Shown here in pieces: positions 8,042 through 15,653 of a stretch of 37,191 nucleotides of DNA. Every line of letters begins with the position of its first letter. Position 1 is the first letter of the stretch. The DNA comes from Herpetosiphonaceae bacterium (GTDB taxonomy: Bacteria > Chloroflexota > Chloroflexia > Chloroflexales > Kallotenuaceae), in contig DASUTC010000359.1 in assembly GCA_036374795.1 (NCBI GenBank), forward strand, positions 1-37,191, given 5' to 3'. Made by a program: the position numbers and the translations under genes. The notes under the pieces are model-generated. The model made no database searches, was not told where the DNA came from, and saw nothing but the letters and a program-made list of their open reading frames with translations.

Positions 8042-8329
8042 TTACGTAGCGCTCCAATCGACGCCCGCGAGAAGCTGCGCCACAGATACATCCTCGTCTA
8101 GCTCCGGCCAATGCAGCGATCGGCCTCCCGCGCCAATTTCGTACCGCTCACGCTCGGCAGGTGTTGCCCGGTGCAACAGAGGAAACCAGATGATCGGCAC
8201 GCCAATAATGCGTCCGTCGGTCAGCGTGACATGCATCAGTGCATCATCGAATGTCACAGCTTTGGCAAGCGCGGTTGTAGGCACATATGCCCGTTGTAAG
8301 CGCTCCTTATTGTTGGCCGAAGTAGTCAT
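8042..8329 (-). CDS. DUF2442 family protein
   Basis: This 95-residue protein begins MTTSANNKERLQRA and contains the DUF2442 core: a start like AVTFDDALMHVTLTDGR, then GVPIIWFPLL and a GRSLHWPELDEDVSVAQLLAG end. The family has no assigned biochemical function. It is very often encoded directly downstream of, and overlapping, a DUF4160 gene, exactly as here. Such pairs have been suspected to be toxin-antitoxin-like, which is not established. The ATG at 8329 lies inside the last codons of the DUF4160 gene (23-nt overlap in another frame), implying translational coupling. Because DUF4160 is frameshifted upstream, expression of this gene may be affected. Confidence 0.85.
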   Translation of the reverse strand: MTTSANNKERLQRAYVPTTALAKAVTFDDALMHVTLTDGRIIGVPIIWFPLLHRATPAERERYEIGAGGRSLHWPELDEDVSVAQLLAGVDWSAT

Positions 8330-8545
8330 GCCACGCCTCCAATAACTCAGCCTGATGCTCCATAATAATGCGTGCGATTTCGTTAAGCTCACGTGCTGCA
8401 AAACCATAGTTGGCAGCCAGGATAATTGGATTGAGCCAGAATTTGGCTTGATCCTCGCCTGCCTTGACATGAATGTGCGGCGGTTCCTGTCTTCATTGCT
8501 AAAGAAGTAGAAGCGGAATCGCCCTACTCGTAACACCGTTGGCAT
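8307..8545 (-). pseudogene. DUF4160 family gene with a single-base frameshift
   Basis: The gene starts MPTVLRVGRFRFYFFSNED, the standard DUF4160 N-terminus. It then leaves frame near 8487-8493. One base later the expected family continuation appears: EPPHIHVKAGEDQAKFWLNP, then IILAANYGF, ELNEIARIIMEHQAELLEAW and a normal stop at 8307. The coding length is 239 nt, exactly one short of a whole number of codons. A single deleted base therefore explains the break. In the unshifted frame translation would continue into the DUF2442 frame and yield a 167-residue chimera. A sequencing error or a very recent mutation are both possible, because the rest of the reading frame is perfectly preserved. Confidence 0.85.
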
Positions 8546-8671
8546 AATTACCCGCTGTTAGCTTACAGATCATAACTATCACTTAAGGTCACAGCATATC
8601 ACAAAAGCACCTGTGAGCGCCTGTTAAGTTAGTGGTACAAAGCCAGTTTTTCCTCTATCCCGCCTGCATGG

Positions 8672-8677
8672 TATAAT
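8672..8677 (+). promoter_or_regulatory. Candidate -10 box for dusB
   Basis: TATAAT lies about 60 nt upstream of the dusB ATG, preceded by a T-rich stretch with no clear -35. The rest of the 8546-8689 gap shows nothing recognisable. Confidence 0.4.
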
Positions 8678-8734
8678 TCAGCCTGAGCATTGCATTGTAG
8701 CGTGGAGCAGACTCCGCGCTATTATTATTCGTAT

Positions 8735-9805
8735 ATGATGAGTGAACAGTTCAAACATCTTCCAGACAGCTACCAGATCGGCCATATCACGGTGCGGCCC
8801 AACATTGTGCTCGCGCCGATGGCTGGCGTGACTGATTCGGTCTTTCGGCGGCTGCTGCTGTCGCTGGGCGGGCTTGGGCTGGTGACGACGGAGATGACCA
8901 ACGCGGCCAGTGTCACGCCCAAGGCGATGCAGCGGCATCGGCTGCTCGACTACCTGCCTGAGGAGCGACCGATCGCGATGCAGCTTTCCGGCAACGAGCC
9001 GGAGCTAGTCGCCAACGCGGCCCGGCAGGTGGAGGCGCTCGGCGCGGATATTATCGATATCAACTGCGGCTGCCCGTCGCCCAAAGTGACCGGCGGCGGT
9101 CATGGCTCGGCGCTGCTCAAGGATCTGCCCAAGCTTAGCCGCATGCTGCGCGCCGTCCGCGAGGCCGTCTCGATTCCGATCACGCTCAAGTTTCGCGCCG
9201 GGTGGGACGACGATTCGCTCAACTACGTCGATACCGCCAGGATCGCTGAGGATGCGGGCGTGAGCGCGCTGGCGCTGCATCCGCGCACAAAAGTGCAGGG
9301 CTATGCCGGAGAGGCCGACTGGGAGCGTATCGCGCAGGCCAAGCAGGCCGTGAGCATTCCGGTCATCGGCTCCGGCGACGTGAAGAGCGCTCAGGATGCG
9401 TTGCAACGACTGGCCGCAACCGGCGTCGACGGCATCATGATCGGGCGCGGCGCGATGGCAAATCCGTGGATCTTCCGACAGATCAGCCAGTTGCGCGCGG
9501 GAGAGCCGATCTTCGAGCCGCAGCCAGCCGATAAGCAATGGCTGCTGCTGCGCTACCTCGACATGCTGCTCGAAACGATGCCCGAACACCAGGCCATGGG
9601 CAAGCTCAAGCAGTTGATCGGCCAGTTCTACGTCGGGATGCCGGGCGCGGCCAATTTGCGCCGGGATGTCCAGCACGCCAAAACCACCGCCGAGCAGCGC
9701 GAGATTATCGAGCGCTATTTCGAGCCATACATCACGGGGCGGCGCGCGGCAACCGTCGAGGCCGCGCAGCCAGAAGTCATGGAAGACGCGCTGGTCGAGT
9801 CCTGA
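8735..9805 (+). CDS. dusB: tRNA-dihydrouridine synthase
   Basis: An FMN-dependent enzyme that reduces uridines in the tRNA D-loop. The TIM-barrel motifs are in order: APMAGVTDSVFR near the N-terminus, the active-site region DINCGCPSPKV with the catalytic cysteine, GGGHGSALL, KFRAGWDDDSLN, LHPRTKVQGYAG, the phosphate-binding strand IPVIGSGDV and GIMIGRGAMANPW. A helical C-terminal tRNA-binding part follows (LRRDVQHAKTTAEQREII). Two adjacent ATGs (8735, 8738) fit the family N-terminus. An upstream TTG start would add a non-conserved extension and was not chosen. The length of 356 residues is normal. The DusB-type family is clear; the precise modified position is inferred only from family. Confidence 0.93.
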   Translation: MMSEQFKHLPDSYQIGHITVRPNIVLAPMAGVTDSVFRRLLLSLGGLGLVTTEMTNAASVTPKAMQRHRLLDYLPEERPIAMQLSGNEPELVANAARQVEALGADIIDINCGCPSPKVTGGGHGSALLKDLPKLSRMLRAVREAVSIPITLKFRAGWDDDSLNYVDTARIAEDAGVSALALHPRTKVQGYAGEADWERIAQAKQAVSIPVIGSGDVKSAQDALQRLAATGVDGIMIGRGAMANPWIFRQISQLRAGEPIFEPQPADKQWLLLRYLDMLLETMPEHQAMGKLKQLIGQFYVGMPGAANLRRDVQHAKTTAEQREIIERYFEPYITGRRAATVEAAQPEVMEDALVES

Positions 9806-9824
9806 CGCCGAGCCAGCCCGCAGC

Positions 9825-9856
9825 GCCGCCGCCGTCGCAGGTGGCGGCTTCGTTTT
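9825..9856 (+). terminator. Intrinsic terminator after dusB
   Basis: GCCGCCGCC (9825-9833) pairs with GGTGGCGGC (9840-9848, one G-U pair) around a 6-nt loop and is followed by TTCGTTTTG. It lies 20 nt after the dusB stop. Confidence 0.7.
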
Positions 9857-9907
9857 GTCTATCCGCTCGTGATCGACCGATCGCGCCGATGGGTCGATCT
9901 TGGCACT

Positions 9908-12100
9908 ATGCGCGACCGACTGACCAAGCGTTCTTGGAGCGCGATCCTCAGCCTGTGCCTGGCCGCACTCGTCACGCTGGCCGTGCTGCTCGCGGCCTAC
10001 GGCTTCACGCCCCCGATCGTCCGGGCGGTGAGCGAGCACGATACATTTGTTTTCCGCGATGTTCATGGCCTTGAGCGCGCAGGCGACTTCACCTACCGCT
10101 GGAGCACCGGCGCGAGCACGATCGCCCTGCCGCAGGCCGGGCGTCCACCCAGCGCCCTGCTTGAACTCCGCCTGTGGGTGCCCGACGAGCAGCCGCCGGT
10201 GCCGCTGACACTGACCGCCAACAGCCAGCCGCTTGTCACCACGCCGATCCATGGTCGGCGCACGCTGGCGCTGCTGGTGCCGGGAGCCGCGATCAGCAGC
10301 GGCGATCCGCGCTTCGGGTTGCTCAGCCCGACCTGGAGCCCGCCCAACGATCCGCGTCCGCTCGGCGTGGGCGTTGCGCGGGTGGTCTGGCATGAGCTTG
10401 GCTGGACGCTCCCGCCCATGAGACAGATGCTCGCGCTGCCGGGCCTGGTGCTGGCGCTGGGCCTGCTGCTGCTGCGGCTTGGCCGATCCCCGCTGGTGAC
10501 GAGTCTCAGCGCCGGGATGCTCGGCGTTGGCCTGGCGCTCGGCGCAGCGCTGCGACCGCTGGCGGTCGCGCCGTACACGCACCGGCTGCTGCTGATGACG
10601 ATCCTGGGGCATGTAGCGCTGCTGCTCTGGACCGGGCTGACGCGGCCTGAGGGACGCTGGTGGGCCTTGCCGCAGCGCGTCGAGCCGGGACGACTGGTGG
10701 TGCTGCTCGGCGTCGGCTACTGGATGTTTTTGCTCTACCAGCGCGCGCTGTGCGCCGAGACGGTCAGCGGCGTCTGCCCACGGCCCGGCACACAGAACAT
10801 TGGCATCGTCGTGATGGCGCTGCTGCTGGCGCTGGCGATCGTGCCGCGTGTGGCGACGAGCACACGCTGGAAGATCGCGCTGGTGGTGCTGGCGCTGGGC
10901 GGCGTGGCGGAGGCGGCCTATGCCGCGCGCTTCGCCTTCCGCCGTTCGGGACCGGACTTTTTCATCCTGTGGCGAGCCGCGTACGACTTCCACCTTGGCC
11001 GACCGCTCTACAAGCTCGACGATGTGCTGACCAACCACTTCGGCCATGTCTTCAAGGTGCCGCCCTTCTACGGCATGCTCTTCCTGCCCTTCGCCACGTC
11101 CGACGACGTGTTTATTCTGCTGCTGCACCGGCTGCTGAACGTCGCGCTCTACCTGACGACGGGCGGGCTGCTGGCATGGCTGCTGCGTCCGCGTCTCGGC
11201 TGGCTGCTCGCGCTGACGACCGTCGGCGTGATCCTGGGGCTGATGCAGCCGCCCTTCGATACGATCGCCTACGGCCAGATCGACATCATGCTGCTGCTGC
11301 TGCTGACGCTGGCGCTGCTTGGGCTGCGCGCCGATCGGCCCTGGCTGACCGGCCTGGCAATCGCGCTCGGCACGCTCTTCAAGCTCTACCCGTTCCTGCT
11401 GGTCGGCTTCCTTTTTGTGCGACGCGAGTGGAAAGCGATCGGCTGGGTTGCCGCGTGGCTGGCGCTGCTCAACGGCATCGCGATCGGCGTGATGGGCTGG
11501 GAAAACCACGTGATCTATGTCGCGCGGGTGCTGCCCAACATCGGCGGCGGCACGAGCTGGGTAGAAAACCAGACGATCAACGGCTTTTTGAACCGGCTGA
11601 GCTACGATCCGCTGCGCACCGAGCCGATCCACAGCCTGAGCATCAGCCTGCTGACCTACGGCGGCTTCGCGCTGATCGCGGGCGTATCGCTGCTGCTGAG
11701 CATCACGCCATTCGAGCGACGGTCGATCAGCTTCGCGCTGCAACTCAGCAGCTTCGCCGTGGTGATGGTGCTGGCGGTTCCGGCGGCCTGGATGCACTAC
11801 GCCACGATCACGATCCTGGCGTTCGTGATGCTGGTCTGGCACAGCGCCGATCGACCGCTGCCGCTGGGACGGGCGGTGCTGCTGGCGCTCGCCTTTGGCC
11901 TGATCGCCTACGGCAACCAGTGGAGCTTCTTCGACGGCAAGCAAAATCCCGGCCTGCCCGCGCTGGCGCTCTCCTACAAGTTCTATGGCCTGGCGCTGCT
12001 GTGGAGCCTGATGGCCTACACGCTCTGGCGGGCCTGGGCGCTGCGTCGATCCAGCACCACGCGCTCGGCTCCGTCGGGACAGCTTATCTCGGCATCGTAA
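9908..12100 (+). CDS. GT87-like (DUF2029) polytopic membrane glycosyltransferase
   Basis: This 730-residue membrane protein probably transfers a sugar from a polyprenyl-phosphate donor on the outer face of the membrane. The C-terminal half shows the GT87/DUF2029 pattern: DFFILWRAAYDFHLGRPLY, PPFYGMLFLPFA, then YGQIDIMLLLLLTLALLGL and LGTLFKLYPFLLVGFLFVRR. An extracytoplasmic loop with NPNIGGG-like spacing sits between helices, and about ten further hydrophobic segments are visible. The N-terminal 270 residues are atypical: one helix, a roughly 130-residue soluble part, then several helices. A GTG at 9869 would give 13 extra residues. The ATG at 9908 is preferred because it leads straight into the first membrane helix. 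No partner genes of a defined glycan pathway are adjacent, so acceptor and donor are unknown. Confidence 0.8.
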   Translation: MRDRLTKRSWSAILSLCLAALVTLAVLLAAYGFTPPIVRAVSEHDTFVFRDVHGLERAGDFTYRWSTGASTIALPQAGRPPSALLELRLWVPDEQPPVPLTLTANSQPLVTTPIHGRRTLALLVPGAAISSGDPRFGLLSPTWSPPNDPRPLGVGVARVVWHELGWTLPPMRQMLALPGLVLALGLLLLRLGRSPLVTSLSAGMLGVGLALGAALRPLAVAPYTHRLLLMTILGHVALLLWTGLTRPEGRWWALPQRVEPGRLVVLLGVGYWMFLLYQRALCAETVSGVCPRPGTQNIGIVVMALLLALAIVPRVATSTRWKIALVVLALGGVAEAAYAARFAFRRSGPDFFILWRAAYDFHLGRPLYKLDDVLTNHFGHVFKVPPFYGMLFLPFATSDDVFILLLHRLLNVALYLTTGGLLAWLLRPRLGWLLALTTVGVILGLMQPPFDTIAYGQIDIMLLLLLTLALLGLRADRPWLTGLAIALGTLFKLYPFLLVGFLFVRREWKAIGWVAAWLALLNGIAIGVMGWENHVIYVARVLPNIGGGTSWVENQTINGFLNRLSYDPLRTEPIHSLSISLLTYGGFALIAGVSLLLSITPFERRSISFALQLSSFAVVMVLAVPAAWMHYATITILAFVMLVWHSADRPLPLGRAVLLALAFGLIAYGNQWSFFDGKQNPGLPALALSYKFYGLALLWSLMAYTLWRAWALRRSSTTRSAPSGQLISAS

Positions 12101-12121
12101 GCGTGATGTAAGCTGCGGCAG

Positions 12122-12150
12122 TTGTTGCATGCGCCAAGTTCGAGTATCAT
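12122..12150 (+). promoter_or_regulatory. Predicted promoter for dcd
   Basis: TTGTTG, a 17-nt spacer and TATCAT lie in the 119-nt gap before dcd. AAGGAG follows just upstream of the ATG at 12220. Confidence 0.5.
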
Positions 12151-12219
12151 CGCAGCGCGATCGAGCCGGGCCGCCGATCGCTGGCATAGGCTGAAACACC
12201 CTGACACAAGGAGCTGGAT

Positions 12220-13398
12220 ATGGCGATTAAGTCCGACCGCTGGATCAGACAGATGGCGCTTGAGCACGGCATGATCGAGCCGTTTGAGGAAAGCCAGGTT
12301 CGGCAGGGTGTTGTCTCGTATGGGCTATCGTCGTACGGCTACGATATTCGTGTCGCCGGCGAGTTCAAAATATTCACCAGCGCGACCGGCGAGCTAACGG
12401 TTGTCGATCCCAAGAACTTCGATCCGAAAGCGTTCAAGGATTTTCAGGGCGATGAGTGCATCATTCCGCCCAACTCGTTTGCATTAGCGAAAACCGTTGA
12501 GTATTTTCGTATTCCACGCGATGTATTGACGGTCTGCGTCGGCAAAAGTACGTATGCGCGCTGCTTCCGTGGCGATACGCGCGTTGCGCTGGTAGATGGC
12601 ACCGCGCCGACGCTTGAGGAGATGGCGCGACGCGCCGACGATGGCGAGATGTTCTGGGGCTACAGCATCGGGCCGCATGGACGCATGATCGTGACGCTGC
12701 TCGAAGCGCCGCGCTACATTGGTCGGGACGCCCTGGTCGAGGTTGTGCTCGACAACGAGCAAGCGATCCACTGCACGCCCGATCATCTCTTTATGATGCG
12801 CGATGGCCGGATGGTCGCGGCGCACGATCTGCGCCCCGGCGACTCGCTCATGCCGCTGTACCGACAACTGGCGCGCGGCTATGAGGTGGTCTATCAGCCG
12901 CTCAATGGTCATCTCTACCCAACGCATCGGATGATCGAGGAGTGGAAGCTACGTCATGGCATGTATCAGAAGATTCACGGAGCCGCGCGGCTGCTCAACT
13001 GCGACCGCTCGGTGTTTCGTCGCTTCCCTGAGGTCGTGCATGCTTTCAAGGACACGCGACCAGCACGCAACCACAAAGTTGCGGCGATTCGCGATCTGCC
13101 GGGCGACCACGATGTCTACTGCCTGACCGTGCCCGAAGCAGGCAACTTCGCGCTGGAGGCGGGCGTATTCGTCCACAATTGCGGCATTATCGTCAACGTA
13201 ACGCCGTTCGAGCCGGAGTGGGAGGGCTTCGTCACGCTTGAGATCAGCAATACCACGCCGCTCCCGGCGAAAATCTACGCCAACGAGGGCATCGCGCAGG
13301 TGTTGTTCTTCCAGAGCGACGAGCCGTGCATGACCAGCTACCGCGACAAGGCCGGAAAATATCAAAACCAGCAAGGGCTGACGCTGCCCAAACTGTGA
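12220..13398 (+). CDS. dcd: dCTP deaminase interrupted by an in-frame mini-intein
   Basis: dCTP deaminase converts dCTP to dUTP on the route to dTMP. The 392-codon frame encodes two things. Residues 1-114 and 321-392 together form a normal 186-residue enzyme: YGYDIRV, then GKSTYAR joined to [20 protein letters not shown]. The conserved LEISNTTP contains the catalytic glutamate, followed by [12 protein letters not shown]. Residues 115-320 are an intein. The junction lies directly after the substrate-binding Ser/Arg motif (KSTYAR), so the unspliced protein should be inactive. The first residue after the insert is Cys, a competent +1 nucleophile. AAGGAG sits 8 nt upstream of the ATG. The next gene, a sugar kinase, starts 17 nt after the stop. 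Confidence 0.95.
   Translation: MAIKSDRWIRQMALEHGMIEPFEESQVRQGVVSYGLSSYGYDIRVAGEFKIFTSATGELTVVDPKNFDPKAFKDFQGDECIIPPNSFALAKTVEYFRIPRDVLTVCVGKSTYARCFRGDTRVALVDGTAPTLEEMARRADDGEMFWGYSIGPHGRMIVTLLEAPRYIGRDALVEVVLDNEQAIHCTPDHLFMMRDGRMVAAHDLRPGDSLMPLYRQLARGYEVVYQPLNGHLYPTHRMIEEWKLRHGMYQKIHGAARLLNCDRSVFRRFPEVVHAFKDTRPARNHKVAAIRDLPGDHDVYCLTVPEAGNFALEAGVFVHNCGIIVNVTPFEPEWEGFVTLEISNTTPLPAKIYANEGIAQVLFFQSDEPCMTSYRDKAGKYQNQQGLTLPKL
12562..13179 (+). other. Mini-intein (206 residues) in dcd
   Basis: The insert starts with Cys in [10 protein letters not shown] (block A). Block B contains CTPDHLFM, with the Thr-x-x-His at intein residues 72 and 75. Near the end are NHKV (170-173), DVYCLTV and [13 protein letters not shown], giving the penultimate His205 and terminal Asn206, followed by extein Cys. 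All splicing residues are present, so protein splicing is expected. The middle (about 108-165) holds [13 protein letters not shown] and [10 protein letters not shown]. These resemble the start of an intein-borne HNH-type endonuclease but lack its downstream His-His/Asn cluster. This is probably a degenerate homing-endonuclease remnant; that reading is inference. Confidence 0.93.
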
Positions 13399-13414
13399 TA
13401 CCAGGGACACCGTA

Positions 13415-14419
13415 ATGCCCAATCGACGCTCGACCGCCCAGGTGTTGGCCGCGCTGGCCCGTCAGCGCATTCTGGTCATCGGCGATGTCTTTCTCGACGA
13501 GTATGTCTTCGGCCACGCGACGCGCCTGTCGCGCGAGGCGCCGATCCCCGTGCTTGAGTTCGACCGCCGGACGTACATTCCGGGCGGCGCGGCCAATCCG
13601 GCCAACAACATTGCCGCGCTGGGCGCGACCGCCATCCAGGCGGCGGTGGTCGGCGAGGACGGCGAGGGCCAGCAGTTGATCGCGCTGCTGCGTGAGGTCG
13701 GCGTCGAGCCCGGCTGCATCCTGATCGACGCCGACCGCCCGACGACCGTCAAGACACGCATCATCTCGCAAAGCTCGCTGCGCTTCTCACAGCAGCTCGC
13801 GCGGATAGACCGCATCGACCGGCAGCCGATCAACGGCGCGATCGTCGCGGCGCTGGTCGAGCGCATCGGCGCGTGTGTGCCGCAGATCGACGCCGTGCTC
13901 TGCTCCGACTACCTGAGCGGGCTGCTGACGCCGCCGCTGGTGCGCGAGATCGCCCGGCTGTGCCAGCAGCACAACGTTTTGCTGACCGTGGACGCGCAGG
14001 GCGAGCTGGCGAAGTACAGCGGCGCTGGCCTGCTGCGCTGCAACAACGACGAGGCCGCCGCCTACCTGGGCCGGTCGATCACCGGCGAGGACGAGTACCG
14101 CCGCGCGCTGGACGATCTGCTTGAGATGCTTGAGCCGGAGCTGATGATCGTCACCCGTGGCCGCGATGGGCTGTCGATCCGGGGCCGCGCGCAGCCCTAC
14201 CTGCACATCCCCGCGCACCGCGTCGAGGCCGCCGATACGACCGGCGCTGGCGATACGTTCATCGCCGTGATCACGCTGGCGCTGGCCGCCGAGATCGAGC
14301 CGGTCGCGGCGGCGCAGATGGCAAACTACGCGGCGGGATTGGTCGTGCGGCGGCTCGGCAACGCAGTGGTAACGCCCGACGAATTAGCGCAGGGCATACC
14401 GCCTGCGGCGATGGGATAA
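13415..14419 (+). CDS. rfaE1: D-glycero-beta-D-manno-heptose-7-phosphate kinase (RfaE1/HldE N-domain type)
   Basis: A PfkB/ribokinase-fold kinase that phosphorylates heptose 7-phosphate at C1 on the path to nucleotide-activated heptose. The N-terminal ILVIGDVFLDEYVFG, GGAANPANNIAALGA and the C-terminal anion-hole motif AADTTGAGDTF are clear. The catalytic aspartate is in the last motif. The 334-residue length matches the stand-alone RfaE N-domain. It is immediately followed, 3 nt later, by the nucleotidyltransferase that in E. coli is fused to it as HldE. Other PfkB sugar kinases are possible in principle, but this neighbour makes heptose kinase the best call. It probably belongs to one transcription unit from dcd to murJ. 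Confidence 0.87.
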   Translation: MPNRRSTAQVLAALARQRILVIGDVFLDEYVFGHATRLSREAPIPVLEFDRRTYIPGGAANPANNIAALGATAIQAAVVGEDGEGQQLIALLREVGVEPGCILIDADRPTTVKTRIISQSSLRFSQQLARIDRIDRQPINGAIVAALVERIGACVPQIDAVLCSDYLSGLLTPPLVREIARLCQQHNVLLTVDAQGELAKYSGAGLLRCNNDEAAAYLGRSITGEDEYRRALDDLLEMLEPELMIVTRGRDGLSIRGRAQPYLHIPAHRVEAADTTGAGDTFIAVITLALAAEIEPVAAAQMANYAAGLVVRRLGNAVVTPDELAQGIPPAAMG

Positions 14420-14422
14420 GCG

Positions 14423-14947
14423 ATGCGAACTGTGATACCTCTGGAAGAGCTTGCTCGGCTCCGGCAGCAGTGGCGCGACCGTGGGCTGCGGGTTGTCTTC
14501 ACCAACGGCATCTTCGACCTGCTGCACATCGGCCATCTGCAATACCTGGAGGCCGCGCGTGCCCTGGGCGATCTGCTGGTCGTCGGCCTCAACAGCGACA
14601 GCTCGACGCGCCAGCTCAAAGGGCCGCAGCGTCCGCTGATTCCTCAGGAGGAGCGCGCCGCGCTGCTGCTTGGCCTGCGTCCCGTCGATTATGTCACGAT
14701 CTTCGAGGATCGCACCGCCGAGCATCTGGTCGCGACGCTTCAGCCCGATGTGTACGTCAAAGGCGGCGACTACACGCTGAGCGCTGCGGATTCCGCCGCC
14801 AGCACGGCCAATGCCACGCCGCCGAAAACGCTGCCGGAGGCGCGCATCGTGCAGGGCTACGGCGGGCACGTCGAGCTGATCAGCTACCTGCCCGGACACT
14901 CGACGACCGAGCTGATCGAGCGGATTGTGGAGCGCTATGCACGCTAA
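14423..14947 (+). CDS. rfaE2: D-glycero-beta-D-manno-heptose-1-phosphate nucleotidyltransferase (RfaE2/HldE C-domain type)
   Basis: This enzyme transfers a nucleotide (AMP in the known pathway) to heptose 1-phosphate. The cytidylyltransferase-fold signature is seen in VVFTNGIFDLLHIGHLQYLE, followed by VGLNSDSSTRQLKGPQRPL, then VYVKGGDYT and a C-terminal PGHSTTELIERI. The family's two histidines of the HxGH motif are present. The 174-residue length is slightly above the usual 160 because of an Ala/Ser/Thr-rich insertion around residues 123-138. It starts 3 nt after the kinase stop and overlaps the PIG-L gene by 11 nt, so the three are almost certainly co-translated. Confidence 0.9.
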   Translation: MRTVIPLEELARLRQQWRDRGLRVVFTNGIFDLLHIGHLQYLEAARALGDLLVVGLNSDSSTRQLKGPQRPLIPQEERAALLLGLRPVDYVTIFEDRTAEHLVATLQPDVYVKGGDYTLSAADSAASTANATPPKTLPEARIVQGYGGHVELISYLPGHSTTELIERIVERYAR

Positions 14948-15653
14948 GCGGCTACTTGCGGTCTGGGCGCATCCCGACGACGAAGCCTTCGGGCCGGTCG
15001 GGACGATGCGCCTGGCTCACGACCGGGGCTGGCGGACGGCGGTGATCACCGCCACGCGCGGCGACGCCGGAAACGACGACGCGGCGGATCTCGCGCCGGG
15101 GCAGACCTTGGGCGATCTGCGCGAGCATGAGTTGCGCTGCTCCGCTGAGGTGCTGGGCATCGAGCGGATCGATGTCTGGCGGCATCCCGACGGCGGCTTG
15201 CAGAACTTGCCGCCGGGCCTGCTCGCCGAGCAGGTGCTTGAAGTCATGCGCGACTGGCAGCCGACGATCGTGCTGACCTTTGGGCCGGACGGTATCACGG
15301 GCCATCCCGACCATCTGGCGATTCACGACGCGACGGAGCAGGCGTTTGCGCGATACCGCGCCGAGTGCCAGACCGAGCGACCGCCACGGCTGTACTACGT
15401 CACGATCAGGCCGAAGCGAACGATCGAGCATCCGATGGGCGCTGCGCCGCCGCACGCTCCCCCGACCGCCGTGCTCGACGTGAGCGCGTACGAGCAGATC
15501 AAGCGCGACGCGCTGAGCTGCCATGCGTCGCAGCGCGCCGACTGGGAGCCGCTGCTCGCCGACCGCGACTGGCTGACGATCGATCGGCTGTTCCGCGCGT
15601 TTCCGCCCGCCGCGCCGAACGCGCCGCCGGAGACGACGATCTTCGATGAGTAA
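14937..15653 (+). CDS. PIG-L/LmbE-type zinc deacetylase
   Basis: Family members remove N-acetyl groups from amino sugars or their conjugates. The zinc motif AHPDDEAFGPVG lies near the N-terminus, and the third ligand region TFGPDGITGHPDHLAIHDA is central, with RPPRLYY and a helix-rich end following. The ATG at 14937 overlaps the previous gene by 11 nt; an upstream in-frame TTG is less likely. The gene's end overlaps the murJ start by 8 nt. The 238-residue length is normal. The substrate cannot be deduced. Neighbours suggest sugar or envelope-glycan work, but MshB/BshB-like thiol-cofactor roles use the same fold and are not excluded. Confidence 0.88.
   Translation: MHAKRLLAVWAHPDDEAFGPVGTMRLAHDRGWRTAVITATRGDAGNDDAADLAPGQTLGDLREHELRCSAEVLGIERIDVWRHPDGGLQNLPPGLLAEQVLEVMRDWQPTIVLTFGPDGITGHPDHLAIHDATEQAFARYRAECQTERPPRLYYVTIRPKRTIEHPMGAAPPHAPPTAVLDVSAYEQIKRDALSCHASQRADWEPLLADRDWLTIDRLFRAFPPAAPNAPPETTIFDE

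Noticed and set aside
10660-12111. A 483-codon plus-strand frame overlapping the glycosyltransferase
   Set aside because: Alternative frame of the same gene, Ala/Arg-rich, with no hydrophobic segments.
9005-12199. A 1064-codon minus-strand open frame opposite dusB and the glycosyltransferase
   Set aside because: Its product is a Gln/Arg/His-rich string with no domain, a mirror of GC-rich codons. The plus-strand genes show clear family motifs.
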